NCBI RefSeq assembly: GCF_019468565.1
Contig: NZ_CP080521.1
Location: 7,006,001 to 7,070,000, forward strand
Length of the DNA stretch: 64,000 nucleotides
Reading direction: 5' to 3'
Source: Pseudonocardia sp. DSM 110487
Lineage (GTDB): Bacteria; Actinomycetota; Actinomycetes; Mycobacteriales; Pseudonocardiaceae
Position 1 is the stretch's first letter, and every line of letters begins with the position of its first letter. The position numbers were made by a program, and so were the translations under genes. Below the pieces are notes generated by a model. The model was not told where the DNA came from. It ran no database searches and saw nothing but the letters and a program-made list of their open reading frames with translations. This document shows positions 33,016 through 41,104 of this stretch, piece after piece.

Positions 33016-34071
33016 ATGGGTCGACCGAAGGCAGCCGCGCTGGTAGGCGTGGCCGCGGCGGCGCTCCTGGTGAGCGCCTGCAGCGCTGGTACCGGCGTCC
33101 CTGGCGCCGTCACAGGCGGCGGGGCCGGGGGCGGTTCGGCCGCCGCCACGGCCGAGACGGTGTTCCGGGTCGCGTTCAACCAGCCCGAGAACCACCCGCA
33201 GTTCATCGCCATGCGGGCCATGGGCGAGCGGCTCGCCGAGCGGACCGGCGGCCGGTACGGCATCGAGGTCTATCCGAACGAGACCCTCGGGGCGCAGCGC
33301 GAGACGATCGAGCTGGTCCAGTCCGGCGCGCTGGACATGTCGATGGTCGCGAGCCCGCTGCTGGAGAACTTCAACCCCGACTTCGTGGCCTTCAACCTCC
33401 CGTTCACGTTCGACTCCCAGGACCACCAGCGCGAAGTCACCAACGACCCCGCGATCGTCTCCGAGCTCTACTCGTCGCTCGACGGCCAGAGCATCCACGT
33501 GCTCGGCGCGTTCCACGGCGGCATCCGCTCGATGTACAACCCGCGGGGCCCGGTCACGACGCCTGCCGACCTCGCCGGGATGAAGGTCCGCGTCATCGAG
33601 TCGGACACGAACATCGAGATGATCCGGCTGATGGGCGGCAGCGGCACGCCGATGGGGATGGGCGAGGTCTACACCGCGCTGCAGTCAGGGGTCATCGACG
33701 CCGCCGAGAACAACGAGTTGACCTACTTCAACTCCAAGCACTCCGAGGTAGCGCCGTACTACAGCTACACCCGCCACCTCATGCTCCCGGACTACCTGAT
33801 CACCAACCCGGCGATCCTCGAGGGCATGTCCCCCGAGCACCGCTCGATCTTCACCGACGAGATCCGCGCCGCCGTCGAGGAAGAGGGGCAGCTCTGGAAG
33901 ACCGAGATCGCGCGGGTCACCCAGGCCGCGAAGGACGCGGGCGCGCAGTTCAACGAGGTGGACACCGAGGCGTTCGCGGCGGCGATCCGCCCGCTGGTCG
34001 AGCTGAAGCTGACCAGCGACGTCGCCCGCCGGATCCACGAGCAGGCGCGCGCGGCCGCCACGGCCGGCTGA
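33016..34071 (+). CDS. dctP: TRAP transporter substrate-binding lipoprotein (DctP type)
   Basis: The 351-residue extracytoplasmic protein has a signal sequence with lipobox (LVSAC, Cys about 22) and a Gly/Ala-rich linker. The DctP fold follows, with VAFNQPENHPQFIAMRAMGERLAERTGG and the conserved Arg in MKVRVIES (about 192), which binds the substrate carboxylate. It would capture a uronate or an unsaturated uronate, judging by the downstream kduI and kduD. ATG follows AAAGGAG. The small permease gene starts 3 bases after its stop. Confidence 0.93.
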   Translation: MGRPKAAALVGVAAAALLVSACSAGTGVPGAVTGGGAGGGSAAATAETVFRVAFNQPENHPQFIAMRAMGERLAERTGGRYGIEVYPNETLGAQRETIELVQSGALDMSMVASPLLENFNPDFVAFNLPFTFDSQDHQREVTNDPAIVSELYSSLDGQSIHVLGAFHGGIRSMYNPRGPVTTPADLAGMKVRVIESDTNIEMIRLMGGSGTPMGMGEVYTALQSGVIDAAENNELTYFNSKHSEVAPYYSYTRHLMLPDYLITNPAILEGMSPEHRSIFTDEIRAAVEEEGQLWKTEIARVTQAAKDAGAQFNEVDTEAFAAAIRPLVELKLTSDVARRIHEQARAAATAG

Positions 34072-34074
34072 TCG

Positions 34075-34578
34075 ATGACCGCGCTCAAGAAAGCTCTCGA
34101 CCGCGGGCTGGCCGCGGTGTGCGTGGTGCTGTTCGCCGCGCTCGTGCTCGACGTGTCGTGGCAGGTGTTCGCCCGGCAGGTCCTCGGCAGCCCGAGCGGC
34201 TGGTCGGAGGAACTGGCCAAGTACCTGTTCATCTGGCTGGGCCTGTTCGCGGCCGCGCTCGTGTTCGGCGAGCGGGGCCACGTCGCAATGGACGTGGTGG
34301 TGCGCCGGCTGCCGCGGAGGGCACAGGTGGTGCTGGCGATCGCCGTCCAGCTGGCGATCCTGACCTTCACCGGGCTGGCGCTGCTGTGGGGCGGGTTCCT
34401 GGTGTCGCAGCTGGCCTGGAACCAGAACCTGACCGGCCTGCCGATCACGGTCGGCCCGCTCTACCTCGCCCTGCCGATCAGCGGCGCCTTGATCGCCTTC
34501 TACACCCTCTTCCACCTGGTGCAGATCCTCACCGGCGCCGAGCGCCCGGTGGAGGACACCGACCTCGAGCTCGTCTAG
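34075..34578 (+). CDS. dctQ: TRAP transporter small permease (DctQ type)
   Basis: The 167-residue membrane protein has four predicted helices and the DctQ feature SGWSEELAKYLFIWLGLFAAAL (residues about 41-62, in part). It forms the membrane complex with DctM. It follows the binding protein by 3 bases and precedes the large permease by 15. Confidence 0.93.
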   Translation: MTALKKALDRGLAAVCVVLFAALVLDVSWQVFARQVLGSPSGWSEELAKYLFIWLGLFAAALVFGERGHVAMDVVVRRLPRRAQVVLAIAVQLAILTFTGLALLWGGFLVSQLAWNQNLTGLPITVGPLYLALPISGALIAFYTLFHLVQILTGAERPVEDTDLELV

Positions 34579-34593
34579 GGAGGACGTCCCGGC

Positions 34594-35898
34594 ATGGACC
34601 CCGTCTCGCTCGCCGCCCTCCTGCTGCTGGTCGGGATCGCGGTGCTGCTCGTCATCGGCGCCCCGATCAGCGTGGCCGTCGGCCTGTCGTCGCTCGCGGC
34701 GATGTTCGTCTTCCTCGGCACCGAGGACGGCGTGTCCACCGCGGCCCAGCAGATCTTCCGCGGGATCAACTCGTTCCCGCTGCTGGCCATCCCGTTCTTC
34801 GTGCTGGCCGGCGTGATCATGAACAACGGCGGCATCGCACTGCGGCTGGTCGATGCCGCGAAGGTGCTGGTCGGCTGGGCACCGGGATCGCTGGCGCAGA
34901 CGAACGTGGCGGCGAACGCCCTCTTCGGGGCCGTCAGCGGCTCCGGGGTGGCGGCGGCCGCCGCGGTCGGCGCGGTGATGACCCCGCTGCAGGAGAAGGA
35001 GCGCTACGACCGCAGCTTCGCCGCAGCCGCCAACGTCGCATCGGCGCCGTCCGGGATGCTCATCCCGCCGAGCAACTTGATGATCGTCTACTCGCTGGTG
35101 TCGGGCACGTCGGTGGCCGCGCTGTTCGTCGCGGGCTACCTGCCCGGCATCGCGTGGGCGCTGGTCTGCATGGCGGCCGTGCACCTGTACGCCCGCAGGC
35201 GGCCCGAGCTGCGGGTGACCGACCGGATCGGCCTCGCGCAGTCGCTCAAGGTGCTGCTGGACGCGGTACCGGCGCTGCTGCTGATCGTGGTGGTGATCGG
35301 CGGCATCCTCGCCGGTTTCTTCACCGCGACCGAGGCGTCCTGCATCGCTGTGCTCTACGCGCTGCTGCTGTCGTTCCTCTACCGCGCGATCTCCGTGCGG
35401 CAGCTGCCCGGCATCCTCATCGACGCCGCGAAGACGACGGCCGTCGTCATGTTCCTGATCGGCGTCTCGACGGTCATGGGCTTCGTCCTGTCCTTCGCCC
35501 GGGTCCCGCAGACGGTGTCCGAGGGGTTGTTCGGCCTCACCACCAACCCGGTGCTGATCCTGCTGCTCATCGCGCTCGTGCTGCTGGTCGTCGGCTGCTT
35601 CATGGACGCGACGCCTGCCGTGCTGATCTTCACGCCGATCTTCCTGCCGATCGTGGAGAGCTTCGGGATCCACCCGGTCCACTTCGGCATCATGATCGTG
35701 CTCGGGGTCTGCATCGGCACGATCACGCCGCCGGTCGGCACGATCCTCTTCGTGGGCGCGAAGGTCGCCGACCTCGGGATCGAGCCCGTCGTCCGCAGGC
35801 TCGTCCCGTTCTTCGTCGCGCTCGTCATCGTGTTCATCGTCGTGATCTTCACGCCGGGGCTGTCGCTCTGGCTGCCCGGCCTGCTCGACCTCCTGTAG
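34594..35898 (+). CDS. dctM: TRAP transporter large permease (DctM type)
   Basis: The 434-residue integral membrane protein with about 12 hydrophobic segments is the ion-coupled transport subunit. Family features are FFVLAGVIMNNGGIALRLVD (about 69-88), GAVSGSGVAAAAAVG near 111 and CIGTITPPVGTILFVGAKV near 371. TRAP systems use a sodium gradient and transport organic acids. ATG 34594 follows AGGGAGG. Confidence 0.94.
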   Translation: MDPVSLAALLLLVGIAVLLVIGAPISVAVGLSSLAAMFVFLGTEDGVSTAAQQIFRGINSFPLLAIPFFVLAGVIMNNGGIALRLVDAAKVLVGWAPGSLAQTNVAANALFGAVSGSGVAAAAAVGAVMTPLQEKERYDRSFAAAANVASAPSGMLIPPSNLMIVYSLVSGTSVAALFVAGYLPGIAWALVCMAAVHLYARRRPELRVTDRIGLAQSLKVLLDAVPALLLIVVVIGGILAGFFTATEASCIAVLYALLLSFLYRAISVRQLPGILIDAAKTTAVVMFLIGVSTVMGFVLSFARVPQTVSEGLFGLTTNPVLILLLIALVLLVVGCFMDATPAVLIFTPIFLPIVESFGIHPVHFGIMIVLGVCIGTITPPVGTILFVGAKVADLGIEPVVRRLVPFFVALVIVFIVVIFTPGLSLWLPGLLDLL

Positions 35899-35911
35899 AG
35901 AAAGGACTTCC

Positions 35912-36742
35912 ATGGAGCAGCGCTACGCCACCGCCCCCGACCAGATCCCCGGGATGGACACCGCGGAGCTGCGCCGCCGCTACCTCGTCGAGGACCTGTT
36001 CGTCGCCGACGAGGTGCGCGCGGTCTACACCCACCACGACCGCGTCGTCCTCGCCGGCATCCAGCCGGTGAGCGGCCCCGTCGAGCTGCCCGGGTTCCCG
36101 GAGATCCGCAGCGACCACTTCTTCGAGCACCGGGAAGCCGGGATCGTCAACGTCGGCGGCGCGGGCACGGTCGCGGTCGACGCCACCACCCACAAGGTGG
36201 GAAAGGGGTCCTGCCTGTACGTGGGGCGCGGCGTGCGGGACGTGACGTTCACGTCCGCGGACGGCGACGAACCCGCGCGGTTCTACCTCTTCTCCGCGCC
36301 GGCGCACACCGCGTACCCGACCACGCTCGTCGAGGCGGGCAGCGGGACCGTCCGCGAGCTCGGCGACCCCGTCACCTCCAACCGGCGCACGCTCAACCAG
36401 TACATCCACGAGAACGGCGTGCGCAGCTGCCAGGTGGTGATGGGTGTGACGACGCTTCACCCGGGCAGCATGTGGAACACGATGCCTGCCCACACCCACG
36501 ACCGGAGGATGGAGGCCTACCTCTACTTCGACCTGCCGGATGACGCGCGGGTCGTGCACATCATGGGCGAGCCGACGCAGACCCGGCACCTCATGGTCGC
36601 GGACGGGCAGGCGGTGATCTCACCCAGCTGGTCGGTGCACTGCGGGTTCGGCTCGGCCAGCTACAGCTTCGTCTGGGCGATGGCAGGAGAGAATCAGAGC
36701 TTCGACGACATGGACGGCGTCCCCATCGCCGAGATGCGGTGA
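35912..36742 (+). CDS. kduI: 5-keto-4-deoxyuronate isomerase
   Basis: The 276-residue cupin enzyme isomerises 5-keto-4-deoxyuronate (4-deoxy-L-threo-5-hexosulose uronate) to 2,5-diketo-3-deoxygluconate. The zinc site is visible: HTHDRRMEAYLY (about 190-201) provides two His and a Glu, and SWSVHCGFGSASYSFVWAM near 230 provides the third His. Length matches the family. It follows the TRAP permease by 13 bases, after AGAAAGGA. Confidence 0.95.
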   Translation: MEQRYATAPDQIPGMDTAELRRRYLVEDLFVADEVRAVYTHHDRVVLAGIQPVSGPVELPGFPEIRSDHFFEHREAGIVNVGGAGTVAVDATTHKVGKGSCLYVGRGVRDVTFTSADGDEPARFYLFSAPAHTAYPTTLVEAGSGTVRELGDPVTSNRRTLNQYIHENGVRSCQVVMGVTTLHPGSMWNTMPAHTHDRRMEAYLYFDLPDDARVVHIMGEPTQTRHLMVADGQAVISPSWSVHCGFGSASYSFVWAMAGENQSFDDMDGVPIAEMR

Positions 36743-36773
36743 TCCGGGATGCACTGAACCGAACAGGTGAGAG

Positions 36774-37544
36774 ATGCCCCCCGAGACCCCTGCCACCGGT
36801 GAGCGTGCGACCGCGAGCGAGAAGACCCTGCTCGTGCTGTCGGCGGTGCTGACCCACCCGCGCTTCACCGACGTGGTGGAGGCGACCGGGCTGGCGAAGG
36901 CCACGGTGCACCGGATCCTGTCCACGCTGGTGGACCGCGGGTACGTCGCGGTGGGCCGGGACGGGCAGTACCTCCCGGGGCCCACGATCCTTTCCCTCGC
37001 GGGGCGCGCGCTGCAGCAGATCGACATCTCGGCGATCGCGCAGCCGATCGTCGACGAGCTGGTGGCCCAGGTGCACTGCACGGTGCACGTGGGCGTGGCG
37101 AACGGCGACGAGATCATCTACCTGATCCGCGCCGACTCCGACAAGCCGTACCAGATGCCGTCGCGGGTGGGCCTGGCCATCCCGATGCACTCGTCGGGCA
37201 TCGGGAAGGTCGTGCTCTCCGGCTACACGGACGAGGGGCTTGCGCACTACGCCGCCCGCACCGGGCTGGTGCCCCGCACCGACCGCACGATCCACGACCT
37301 CGAGACGCTGCGCCGGGTCGTCGCGGCCGTCCGCGAGCGCGGCTACGCAGAGGACGACGGGGAGAACGTCCCGGGCGTGCGCTGCGTGGCGGCGCCGATC
37401 CGCGACCACACCGGCCGGATCAAGTACGGGCTGAGCATCTCCACCCTCGGCCTCGAGCACACCGCCGAGCAGGTCGTGGCGATGGCGCCGTACGCCATCG
37501 CGGCCGCGGACAAGATCTCCGCCGCGCTCGGGCACACCCCCTGA
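36774..37544 (+). CDS. IclR-family regulator of uronate catabolism
   Basis: The 256-residue protein has an N-terminal winged helix (about 15-75, with FTDVVEATGLAKATVHRILSTLVDRGYVAV) and a C-terminal IclR effector domain (GLAIPMHSSGIGKVVLSGY near 138, VRCVAAPIRDHTGRI near 200). KdgR-type IclR proteins sense keto-deoxy sugar acids. Position between kduI and kduD suggests it controls this operon, probably through the palindrome at 32966-32982. Confidence 0.9.
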   Translation: MPPETPATGERATASEKTLLVLSAVLTHPRFTDVVEATGLAKATVHRILSTLVDRGYVAVGRDGQYLPGPTILSLAGRALQQIDISAIAQPIVDELVAQVHCTVHVGVANGDEIIYLIRADSDKPYQMPSRVGLAIPMHSSGIGKVVLSGYTDEGLAHYAARTGLVPRTDRTIHDLETLRRVVAAVRERGYAEDDGENVPGVRCVAAPIRDHTGRIKYGLSISTLGLEHTAEQVVAMAPYAIAAADKISAALGHTP

Positions 37545-37566
37545 CGAGTAGGAGCACCCCGCCGCC

Positions 37567-38355
37567 ATGACCCACGCGACCAGCCCCGCCGCGTACGCGG
37601 AGAGCCTCTTCGGCCTCGAAGGCCGGCTGGCCGTGGTGACGGGGGCGAGCCGGGGCATCGGCCTCGCGATCGCGGACTGTCTGGCCGCGGCGGGCGCCGA
37701 CATCATCGGCGTCGGCTCCGGAAGGCCCGACGGGGACGGCGAGGTCAGGGCCGCCGTCGAGGGGCGGGGCCGGAAGTTCATCGCCGCGGCGGCGGACCTC
37801 GCCGACCGCGAGCAGGTCGCCGCGCTCGCCACGGACCTCGCCACGCGCGACGTCGACATCCTGGTCAACAACGCCGGCGCGATCCGACGGGCCCCTGCGG
37901 CCGAGCATCCCGACGCCGACTTCGACCACGTCGTCGACGTGAACCTGCGGTCCACCTTCGTGCTGTCCCGCGAGGTCGGGCGGGGCATGGTCCGCCGCGG
38001 CGGCGGCAAGATCGTGAACACCGCGTCCATGCTCAGCTTCCAGGGCGGGGTGCTCGTGCCCGGCTACGCCTCGTCCAAGTCGGCGGTGGCCGGGCTGACC
38101 AGGGCGCTGGCCAACGAGTGGGCCGACAAGGGCGTCAACGTCAACGCCGTGGCCCCCGGTTACGTCGTCACGGCCAACACGCGCGACCTGCGCGAGGACC
38201 CGGTGCGCAGCCGGGCCATCCTCGACCGCATCCCGGCCGGACGCTGGGCCGAGGCCGCCGACATCGCCGGCGCGGTGCTGTTCCTCTGCTCCCGCGCGGC
38301 CGACTACGTGCACGGCGCGGTGCTCCCGGTGGACGGCGGCTGGCTCGCCCGCTGA
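37567..38355 (+). CDS. kduD: 2-keto-3-deoxygluconate dehydrogenase-type SDR
   Basis: The 262-residue short-chain dehydrogenase has the NAD loop TGASRGIGLA (about 24-33), NNAG near 101, the catalytic Ser in NTASML, and the YASSK motif near 161. Context next to kduI supports KduD, which reduces 2,5-diketo-3-deoxygluconate to 2-keto-3-deoxygluconate. No KDG kinase or aldolase gene is in this operon. Confidence 0.88.
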   Translation: MTHATSPAAYAESLFGLEGRLAVVTGASRGIGLAIADCLAAAGADIIGVGSGRPDGDGEVRAAVEGRGRKFIAAAADLADREQVAALATDLATRDVDILVNNAGAIRRAPAAEHPDADFDHVVDVNLRSTFVLSREVGRGMVRRGGGKIVNTASMLSFQGGVLVPGYASSKSAVAGLTRALANEWADKGVNVNAVAPGYVVTANTRDLREDPVRSRAILDRIPAGRWAEAADIAGAVLFLCSRAADYVHGAVLPVDGGWLAR

Positions 38356-38427
38356 CCTGCGGGTTCGCGATCACGGGTCGATGGAGGAGGGAGGCAGGCC
38401 CTTCGTGATCAGACGAGGAGGACGTCG

Positions 38428-38754
38428 ATGTTCGAGCAACACCCGAGATGGAATGAGGAAAGCGACTTGAGCCTGTTCGCCGTGTTCTACACCTATGCCG
38501 ATGGTTCGGACGACAAGCGGGACGAGCACCGGCCCGCACACCGGGCGTTCCTGCGGGAGCTGCACGAGGCCGGCAAGCTGAAGGTGTGTGGGCCGTGGGG
38601 TCCGGAGCAGCCACCTGGCGGGATGCTGATCTTCGAAGGCGAGAGCGCGGCCGAGATCGGCGAGCTGCTCGACCGCGACCCGTTCGCGGAGGTCGGCGTG
38701 GTCGCGGAACGCTCGATCAAGTCCTGGGGCATCGTCATCGGCGAGCTCGGCTGA
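38428..38754 (+). CDS. YciI-like protein
   Basis: The 108-residue protein has the dimeric alpha/beta fold pattern of the YciI family: LFAVFYTYADG, RPAHRAFLRELHEAGKL with the conserved His, and GPWGPEQPPGGMLIFEGES. The DPF motif (DRDPFAEVGV) near residue 85 is also typical. Enzymatic activity of YciI proteins is mostly unknown. ATG 38428 follows GAGGAGG; a TTG at 38467 would give a shorter form. A strong hairpin follows the stop. Confidence 0.8.
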   Translation: MFEQHPRWNEESDLSLFAVFYTYADGSDDKRDEHRPAHRAFLRELHEAGKLKVCGPWGPEQPPGGMLIFEGESAAEIGELLDRDPFAEVGVVAERSIKSWGIVIGELG

Positions 38755-38765
38755 GGGTCGGTGCC

Positions 38766-38799
38766 GGCGTGCTCGGCCGGGTCTGCGGCCGAGCACGCC
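38766..38799. terminator. Bidirectional terminator hairpin
   Basis: Perfect 13-base arms (38766-38778 and 38787-38799) around an 8-base loop lie between the stops of the YciI gene and the convergent small membrane protein gene. Confidence 0.75.
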
Positions 38800-38803
38800 C
38801 GGC

Positions 38804-39124
38804 TCAGCGCGGGGCGGGACGGGGTGCCCGGGCGCGGTGGGCCGAGTAGAGCCCCAGCCCGGCGAGCACCAGCGCGAGCGGCGGGAACCAGAACACCGCG
38901 GCGACCGCCAGCACGAGGTTGGCGACCGCGATCCGCACCCAGTTCCTGCGGCTCGGGTCGGCGGGTCCGACCGCGCGGGTCGGGCGCTGTCCGCGCAGCG
39001 CGAAGACGAGCTGCACGAGCGCCAGCCCGGCGAAGACGGCCGCCCACACCGGCTCCCCGTCGAGGAACCGCCATACGGACAGCATGGCGAGGCACGCGGT
39101 GGCGACGGCGCTACCGGGCCTCAT
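38804..39124 (-). CDS. Small integral membrane protein, 106 residues
   Basis: I do not recognise the family. Three to four hydrophobic segments are seen (about 5-20, 25-45, 65-80 and 82-95), separated by short basic loops. There are no Cys other than one in the first segment. It follows the Nramp-like transporter gene on the same strand, with a palindromic repeat between them, so it may be the last gene of that operon. Confidence 0.6.
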   Translation of the reverse strand: MRPGSAVATACLAMLSVWRFLDGEPVWAAVFAGLALVQLVFALRGQRPTRAVGPADPSRRNWVRIAVANLVLAVAAVFWFPPLALVLAGLGLYSAHRARAPRPAPR

Positions 39125-39136
39125 CGCGGCCCTCCC

Positions 39137-39165
39137 AGGTTCAGGAACGTGGCTTTCCTGAACTT
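39137..39165. repeat. Third copy of the palindromic repeat found in smc
   Basis: The copy begins AGGTTCAGGAA and ends TTCCTGAACTT, with one arm mismatch and a 7-base centre. It lies between the small membrane protein and the Nramp-like gene. It differs from the smc units at only a few central bases. Confidence 0.85.
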
Positions 39166-39179
39166 CGGAGCCACCCCGG

Positions 39180-40622
39180 TCAGGCGAACAGCTGCCATGT
39201 CGAGACCACCCCCAGCACCGTCAGCAGGATCCCGGACAGCAGCACCCACCAGCGGCCTGCCGTCGTGAGGCGATAGGCGGGCGGCAGGACCTTCCGCTCG
39301 GTCCACAGGATCGCCAGGCAGAACAGGCCCGACGTGAGCAGGCCGCCGAGCACCGAGGCGGGCGTCACGATCACCACCAGCTCGCCGACCGTCCACACCA
39401 GCGCGAGGCTGGCGAGGAGGATGTAGCCGTACATCCACGGCCGCAGGGCACGCTGCCCGGTACGGCGCAGCCGGCCGAACACCGGCGAGAGGGTCTCGTA
39501 CGCCGTGTACGTGTAGAGCTCCCAGAACGCGTACAGCGAGCCGAAGAACGCGAAGAAGACCGCGACGTAGTAGAGGTACTGGAGCGTCGGGTGCACGGCC
39601 GTGAGGAACTGGGCCTGGTAGGTGAGGGTGTCGTTGCCCTCGGGGATCTGCTGCTGTTCGGCCAGCAGGGAGGCGCCGTTGATCATGAACATGCAAGCGA
39701 ACACCACGATCGCGACGAACGACAGCGCCGTGTCGCCCAGCGGCGCTCGGCTCCATGCCCGACCGCGGGCCACCTGCTCCGCGTCCTCCGACAGCGGCAG
39801 CCGGGCCCCGCGGGGCAGGGCCGCGAGCCGCTCGGCGAGCCCGGCCTGGTCGGAGCGCCCGAGCATGCCCCAGCGCTTCTCGCGCAGCATGCCGGCGTAG
39901 CCGATGTAGTCGTACGTGCCGCCGCCGACGGCCCCCAGGTACACGGCGAGCTCCAGCCACACGGGGCGCTCGGCGACCTCCGGGTAGGCGCCTGGCACCC
40001 ATGCGTTGTACTCCGGCACGGTCGGCAGCAGCCCGGCCAGCGCGGCGAGCCAGTCCGGCTGCAGCACGACGACGCTGATCGCGATGGCCAGCAGCATGAA
40101 CCCGACGATCACGGTCTGCGCGCGTTCCATGCGCTCGTAGCCGCCGAACCAGGACAGCAGGCCGGACAGCACGATCAGGCCGCTGGCCCACAGCGCCCCC
40201 GTTCCGACCGCGGTGATCGTGGCCATCAGGTCGCCGAGCGCGACCCCGAGCCCGCCCACCCACGACGGGATGGCCGCGATCGAGACCACGCCCATGAGCA
40301 GCGTGAACCAGCCGCGCGGGCCGCGGAACAGCGTGGCCCAGCGCGCCATCGGGTGCTCGCCGGTGACCACGGTGTACCGGTTGAACGAGTAGGCGAGCGC
40401 CGCCTTGGCCGCCGCCGAGACGAGAAACGCCCACAGCAGCGCGTATCCGAACAGGGCGCCGCCGCGCGCGGCGAACACCATCTCGCCGGTGCCGATGTTC
40501 GCCGACGCGACGATCGCGCCCGGCCCCAGCACGGACAGGGCGGTGACCAGGGTGAGCCTGCGCCGCAGTTTCCCCGGTGGCTCCGGGTAGGTGAGGAACT
40601 CCGTTGTCTCGGGCGTCGCCAT
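39180..40622 (-). CDS. Nramp-superfamily transporter without the canonical metal motifs
   Basis: The 480-residue membrane protein has about 11 hydrophobic segments and Nramp-type (LeuT-fold) sequence: LGPGAIVASANIGTGEMVFAAR in helix 1 (about 34-55, in part). Canonical Nramp proteins carry DPGN in helix 1 and a Met-Pro-His motif in helix 6, both of which bind the metal. Here helix 1 has NIGTGE and helix 6 has GGGTYDYIGYAG, so neither is kept. Substrate is therefore probably not Mn or Fe in the usual way. It is the third gene of a GntR-RpiB operon, which suggests a carbohydrate-related solute. ATG 40622 follows AAAGGAG. Confidence 0.78.
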   Translation of the reverse strand: MATPETTEFLTYPEPPGKLRRRLTLVTALSVLGPGAIVASANIGTGEMVFAARGGALFGYALLWAFLVSAAAKAALAYSFNRYTVVTGEHPMARWATLFRGPRGWFTLLMGVVSIAAIPSWVGGLGVALGDLMATITAVGTGALWASGLIVLSGLLSWFGGYERMERAQTVIVGFMLLAIAISVVVLQPDWLAALAGLLPTVPEYNAWVPGAYPEVAERPVWLELAVYLGAVGGGTYDYIGYAGMLREKRWGMLGRSDQAGLAERLAALPRGARLPLSEDAEQVARGRAWSRAPLGDTALSFVAIVVFACMFMINGASLLAEQQQIPEGNDTLTYQAQFLTAVHPTLQYLYYVAVFFAFFGSLYAFWELYTYTAYETLSPVFGRLRRTGQRALRPWMYGYILLASLALVWTVGELVVIVTPASVLGGLLTSGLFCLAILWTERKVLPPAYRLTTAGRWWVLLSGILLTVLGVVSTWQLFA

Positions 40623-40642
40623 GGCCGCTCCTTTGCGGGGTG

Positions 40643-41104
40643 TCAGGCGGGGTCGGACGTCATCTCGCGTTCCATCTCGTTCAGCATCTGCACGCGGCGC
40701 CGGAAGGCCGGGTCGGTGCTGAAGCGCGCGGCGAGGAACTCCTCGAGGACCTGCGTGGCGATCGCGGGGCCCACCAGCCACGCGCCGAGGCACACGACGT
40801 TGACGTCGTCGTGCTCGACGGCTTGCCGGGCGGTGTAGGTGTCGTGGGCGACGGTCGCGCGGATGCCGGCGATCTTGTTCGCAGCGATCGCGGCGCCGAC
40901 GCCCGTGCCGCACACCAGCACGCCCCGGTCGGCCTCGCCCGCCCGCACCGGTGCGCTCACGGCCTTGGCGACGTCCGGGAAGTCCACCGGGTCGGTGCCG
41001 TTCGGGCCGACGTCCAGCACCTCGTGCCCCAGCCCTTCGAGCACGGAGCGCACGTGCTCCTTGAGCGGGAATCCGGCGTGGTCGTTGCCGAGGACGATCT
41101 TCAT
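40643..41104 (-). CDS. RpiB/LacAB-type sugar-phosphate isomerase
   Basis: The 153-residue protein has the RpiB pattern: GNDHAGFPLKEHV at the start (Asp-His for ring opening), the catalytic Cys in VLVCGTGVGAAIAANK near 68, and the C-terminal LNEMEREM helix. Members isomerise ribose 5-phosphate, allose 6-phosphate, galactose 6-phosphate or erythrulose 4-phosphate. An operon with a regulator and a transporter suggests a catabolic role with a dedicated substrate. Its ATG shares one base with the GntR stop (TGATG). Confidence 0.9.
   Translation of the reverse strand: MKIVLGNDHAGFPLKEHVRSVLEGLGHEVLDVGPNGTDPVDFPDVAKAVSAPVRAGEADRGVLVCGTGVGAAIAANKIAGIRATVAHDTYTARQAVEHDDVNVVCLGAWLVGPAIATQVLEEFLAARFSTDPAFRRRVQMLNEMEREMTSDPA

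Noticed and set aside
33685..35913. A minus-strand open frame of 742 codons
   Set aside because: It is antisense to the TRAP transporter genes and is a His/Arg/Asp-rich shadow.
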